Below are positions 34,515-37,231 of a stretch of 37,231 bases of DNA, piece by piece. The DNA comes from CAZRUA01 sp964603125. Lineage in GTDB: Bacteria > Bacteroidota > Bacteroidia > B-17B0 > Aurantibacillaceae. The notes beneath the pieces were generated by a model. That model was given only the letters and a program-made list of their open reading frames with translations. It did no database searches and was not told the origin of the DNA. The stretch is taken from positions 1 through 37,231 of the forward strand of contig CAZRUA010000026.1 of NCBI GenBank assembly GCA_964603125.1, read 5' to 3'. Numbering within the stretch: the first letter of the stretch is position 1; each line of letters starts with the position of its first letter. Position numbers and translations under genes: made by a program.

Positions 34515-36431
34515 ATGAGTATTAAAAAATTAAAAGCAGCTTTTGTTTTAAGTTTCATTTTAACTTTAGCAACACAGCTTCGAGCGCAAGACACTTTGGT
34601 GCCTTTAAGCGTTAATCCAGAATTGTTACTGGACAAAAACATAGAAGAGGCAAATAAGCAAAATACACAAGCTAAAATGCAAAGTGGAATTACCTTACCT
34701 TTCTTTGACGATTTTTCGAATAACAGTGTTTTTCCTAATACATCTAAATGGGTTAACTCTACATCGGTACATATTGGTAAGGGATTAATGATTGCTCCCA
34801 AATCCATTGGCGCAGCTACTTTGGATGGTTTAAAAGCAAATGGTTATCCTTATTCTATTGCAGCTACAACAGGTTCAAATCCTAGTGATACGCTTACTTC
34901 TGTATTGATAGATTTGCATCAGCACCCTAATTTAGTGGATACTATAAAAAGTGTTGACTCTGTTTTTTTAAGTTTCTTTTATCAACCCGAAGGAAATGGT
35001 GATGCACCTGAAACCAACGATAAATTAATTTTAGAATTTAAAAATCGTTTGGGTAACTGGACACAAGTGTGGACCAAAAATGGTTCTAATCCATTACCAA
35101 GTGATAGCACGGTATATTTTCAAAATATACACATTGCTAGTTCAAGTTATTTGCATCCTAACTTTCAGTTTCGTTTTCGTAATTTAGGTACAGGAAGCGG
35201 GGCGGTGGATATGTGGCACATTGATTACGTGTACTTGAATTTTAATCGTGGTAAATACGATTCTTTGTACCAAGATCAAGCTTTGGTGTACGAACCTAAA
35301 TCAGCTTTAAAATATTATTCGGCAATGCCACATAAACATTTTTTAGCAACGGATATGGCCGATTCGTTAAGGGTTTATGCACGTAACAATGAAAATCCTG
35401 CACAAATTTCAAAAAATGTAACGGTGTTTGATAACACGGGAGCGGTTGTAAGTAATTTCACCAATGGTGCAATTAACATGAACAATTATTTTAACGGAGG
35501 TTTGGTAAGTTACGCAAGCCCTGTGAATCAATTAAGCATTTATTCAACGAGTCCGTTTAATGCCGAGGATACTGCAAGCTTCACTATTAAGCATTATTTG
35601 CAAACATCTACCGATAAGGAAAAGACAAATGATACAGCTAGTTTTGTACAACAGTTTAAAAATTATTTTGCCTATGACGATGGAAGTGCAGAGGCAGCTT
35701 ATGGTGTAACTGCTTTTCAAGGAAAAACAGCAGTTCGTATTGATGTTAGAGCAAGCGATTCATTGCAAGCAGTAGATATATTTTTCAATCCAATTATTGG
35801 TGGAAATTTAATTGTGAACTCTGATTTTAGATTAGCGCTTTGGGCGGATGCAGGTGGTTTTCCAGGAACTTTAGTTTACAAAGATAGTTCAGCTTTTCCT
35901 GTTTACTCTACTTTAGGACGCGATATGTTTCATCGTTATCACTTAACTAGTCCGCAGCCATTAAACCCAGGAACCTATTATGTGGGCTTTATTCAAACAA
36001 CCAATCAGCAATTAAATATTGGTTTTGATAAAAACAATAACAACCAAAGCCGCATGTTTTTTAATAATGGAACGGCTTGGGCAAATGCTTCTTTTAAGGG
36101 TTCTTACTTAATGCGTCCAATTGTTGGTAGCACCGCAATGGCAGCTTCTGTTCAAAGTTATAGTTCAAATGCTAAAATGGTTGAAATTAAAGTATATCCA
36201 AATCCAGCTAATGATAAGCTATATTATGATGTAAAGGGTTTAAGCAATTCGCAAGATGTTGAGGATATTGAAGTACAATTGTTTTCTACTTTAGGAAACT
36301 TAGTGGGAACGCACAGAATTTATGAAGCTGGAAGCATTGATTTATCAAACTATGCAGAAGGAATGTATTTCGCTAATTTTGTTATTAACGGAAAAGTAAT
36401 TGCAAATAAAAAAATAATTATATCACACTAA
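34515..36431 (+). CDS. Secreted protein with T9SS type A sorting domain
   Basis: A 638-residue exported protein. The signal peptide (about 1-25, LSFILTLATQLRAQ) is followed by a region FFDDFSNNSVFPNTSKW, the usual start of a concanavalin/jelly-roll-like domain of T9SS cargo (about 60-245). A middle of beta-rich modules follows (AYDDGSAEAAYGV and an RIDVRASDSLQAVDIFF segment). The C-terminal type A sorting domain covers about 555-638 (KVYPNPANDKLYYDV, AEGMYFANFVINGKV). No catalytic motif is recognised. The gene is packed between the PASTA and RluA-family genes (1- and 2-base spacings), so it is co-expressed with them. Confidence 0.85.
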   Translation: MSIKKLKAAFVLSFILTLATQLRAQDTLVPLSVNPELLLDKNIEEANKQNTQAKMQSGITLPFFDDFSNNSVFPNTSKWVNSTSVHIGKGLMIAPKSIGAATLDGLKANGYPYSIAATTGSNPSDTLTSVLIDLHQHPNLVDTIKSVDSVFLSFFYQPEGNGDAPETNDKLILEFKNRLGNWTQVWTKNGSNPLPSDSTVYFQNIHIASSSYLHPNFQFRFRNLGTGSGAVDMWHIDYVYLNFNRGKYDSLYQDQALVYEPKSALKYYSAMPHKHFLATDMADSLRVYARNNENPAQISKNVTVFDNTGAVVSNFTNGAINMNNYFNGGLVSYASPVNQLSIYSTSPFNAEDTASFTIKHYLQTSTDKEKTNDTASFVQQFKNYFAYDDGSAEAAYGVTAFQGKTAVRIDVRASDSLQAVDIFFNPIIGGNLIVNSDFRLALWADAGGFPGTLVYKDSSAFPVYSTLGRDMFHRYHLTSPQPLNPGTYYVGFIQTTNQQLNIGFDKNNNNQSRMFFNNGTAWANASFKGSYLMRPIVGSTAMAASVQSYSSNAKMVEIKVYPNPANDKLYYDVKGLSNSQDVEDIEVQLFSTLGNLVGTHRIYEAGSIDLSNYAEGMYFANFVINGKVIANKKIIISH

Positions 36432-36433
36432 AC

Positions 36434-37231
36434 ATGTCGAACCACGAAATTGAGTCGCCCGAAGAAGAGCAGGAGTTGTTCGAACATCAACGTATTCCGG
36501 TAGAAAAAGGTCAGTTTTTACTGCGTATTGATAAATTTTTAATGACCCGTTTGGCCAATGCTACCCGTAACAAGGTGCAAACAGCTATTGATAACGGTAA
36601 TATTTTAGTAAACGATAAGCAAGTTAAATCAAATTACAAGGTAAAGCCCTTTGATGTTATTACAGTAGTAATGCCTCACGCACCGCGCGAAATTGATTTA
36701 GTGCCCGAAAATATTCCTGTAAATATTGTTTTTGAAGACGAGGAAATTATTATCGTTAACAAAGAACCTGGTATGGTGGTTCATCCAGCTTATGGGCATT
36801 ACACAGGCACACTAGTAAACGCTTTGGCTTACCATATTCAAAACCTTCCCGAGTCAAAAGTTTCGTTAAATAAAGATTTAGCAGTGCAACGTCCTGGTCT
36901 GGTTCATCGTATAGATAAAAATACAAGCGGACTTTTAGTGATTGCTAAAACCGATACTGCAATGGTGAAGTTGGCCAATGATTTCTTTCATCGTAATATT
37001 GATAGAAAGTACATTGCAATGGTTTGGGGTGATGTAAAGGATGATGCAGGAACTGTAATTGCTAATGTGGGAAGAAATTTAAAAGATAGAAAAGTGATGG
37101 ATGTTTTTCCTGAAGGTTCTGAACTAGGAAAGCATGCCGTAACTCATTATAAAGTATTAGAGCGTTTTGGTTATGTAACCATGATTGAGTGTAAACTAGA
37201 AACAGGTCGCACACATCAAATTCGTGTTCAC
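36434..37231 (+). CDS. rluD: RluA-family 23S rRNA pseudouridine synthase (3' end outside window)
   Basis: The first 266 residues of an RluD-type enzyme that isomerises uridines in 23S rRNA. After an acidic N-terminus (ESPEEEQELF), an S4 RNA-binding domain appears (LRIDKFLMTRLANATRNKVQ), then the synthase domain with IIIVNKEPGMVVHPA and the catalytic loop HRIDKNTSGLLV (Asp catalytic), and later ETGRTHQIRVH at the right edge. The frame runs off the window, so the stop is not seen. The start is two bases after the preceding stop, and context with a PASTA gene is typical of Bacteroidota. The family is sure; RluD rather than another RluA member rests on the S4 domain. Confidence 0.93.
   Translation, partial: MSNHEIESPEEEQELFEHQRIPVEKGQFLLRIDKFLMTRLANATRNKVQTAIDNGNILVNDKQVKSNYKVKPFDVITVVMPHAPREIDLVPENIPVNIVFEDEEIIIVNKEPGMVVHPAYGHYTGTLVNALAYHIQNLPESKVSLNKDLAVQRPGLVHRIDKNTSGLLVIAKTDTAMVKLANDFFHRNIDRKYIAMVWGDVKDDAGTVIANVGRNLKDRKVMDVFPEGSELGKHAVTHYKVLERFGYVTMIECKLETGRTHQIRVH

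Noticed and set aside
34481..34807. Minus-strand 108-residue frame
   Set aside because: It is antisense to the signal peptide region of the T9SS protein and the end of the PASTA gene.

Overview
The window is AT-rich and comes from a bacterium of the phylum Bacteroidota that has a type IX secretion system (T9SS). Four proteins carry T9SS sorting domains: two type B (CHU_C, gliding-motility C-terminal type) and two type A (FPNP/YPNP type). Promoters in the middle of the window match the Bacteroidota consensus TTTG-N19-TAnnTTTG exactly. Ig_7/CHU_C repeat proteins, a TonB-dependent receptor with a carboxypeptidase-regulatory N-terminus and a DUF4919-type protein agree with this. The order within the phylum cannot be fixed from this window.

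Layout: (1) 1-1312: end of the F1F0 ATP synthase genes (atpD 3' part, atpC), a strong terminator and a YcxB-like membrane protein. (2) 1473-9685: two adjacent paralogous secreted giant repeat proteins with the same C-terminal half (Ig_7-like repeats, PKD-like domains, type B sorting domain) and different N-terminal halves, closed by a terminator. (3) 9821-15367: a tightly packed run of a fatty-acid-hydroxylase family membrane enzyme, penicillin-binding protein 1C, a UPF1-like SF1 helicase and a small membrane protein. (4) 15368-30284: an accessory region of mostly single genes. It holds a large unrecognised protein with a possible TerD-like segment preceded by 54-bp repeats, a DUF6364-like/PIN toxin-antitoxin pair, a VOC protein, a seven-repeat FG-GAP T9SS protein, a secreted zincin, a divergent UbiE/MenG-like methyltransferase, a lipoprotein, an Imm26-like small protein, a DUF262-HEPN pair, a second lipoprotein flanked by REP-like sequences, a MACPF (perforin-like) protein, a 42-bp tandem array and a REP-type palindrome. 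(5) 30285-37231: DUF4919-type protein and TonB-dependent receptor on the minus strand, then PASTA protein, T9SS type A protein and the 5' part of an RluA-family pseudouridine synthase on the plus strand.

How it fits together: the flanks look like stable chromosomal genes for energy, wall, translation and outer membrane, while the middle looks like an exchangeable segment carrying conflict genes. The most unusual signal is that the DUF262-HEPN pair and the MACPF gene, almost 3 kb apart, are driven by nearly identical promoters (27 of 31 positions from -33 to -7). This suggests that a putative RNase/nuclease-type defence module and a pore-forming protein are expressed together. A second pair of near-identical promoters drives the methyltransferase and the first lipoprotein. 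No tRNA, rRNA, CRISPR array, integrase or transposase gene was seen.
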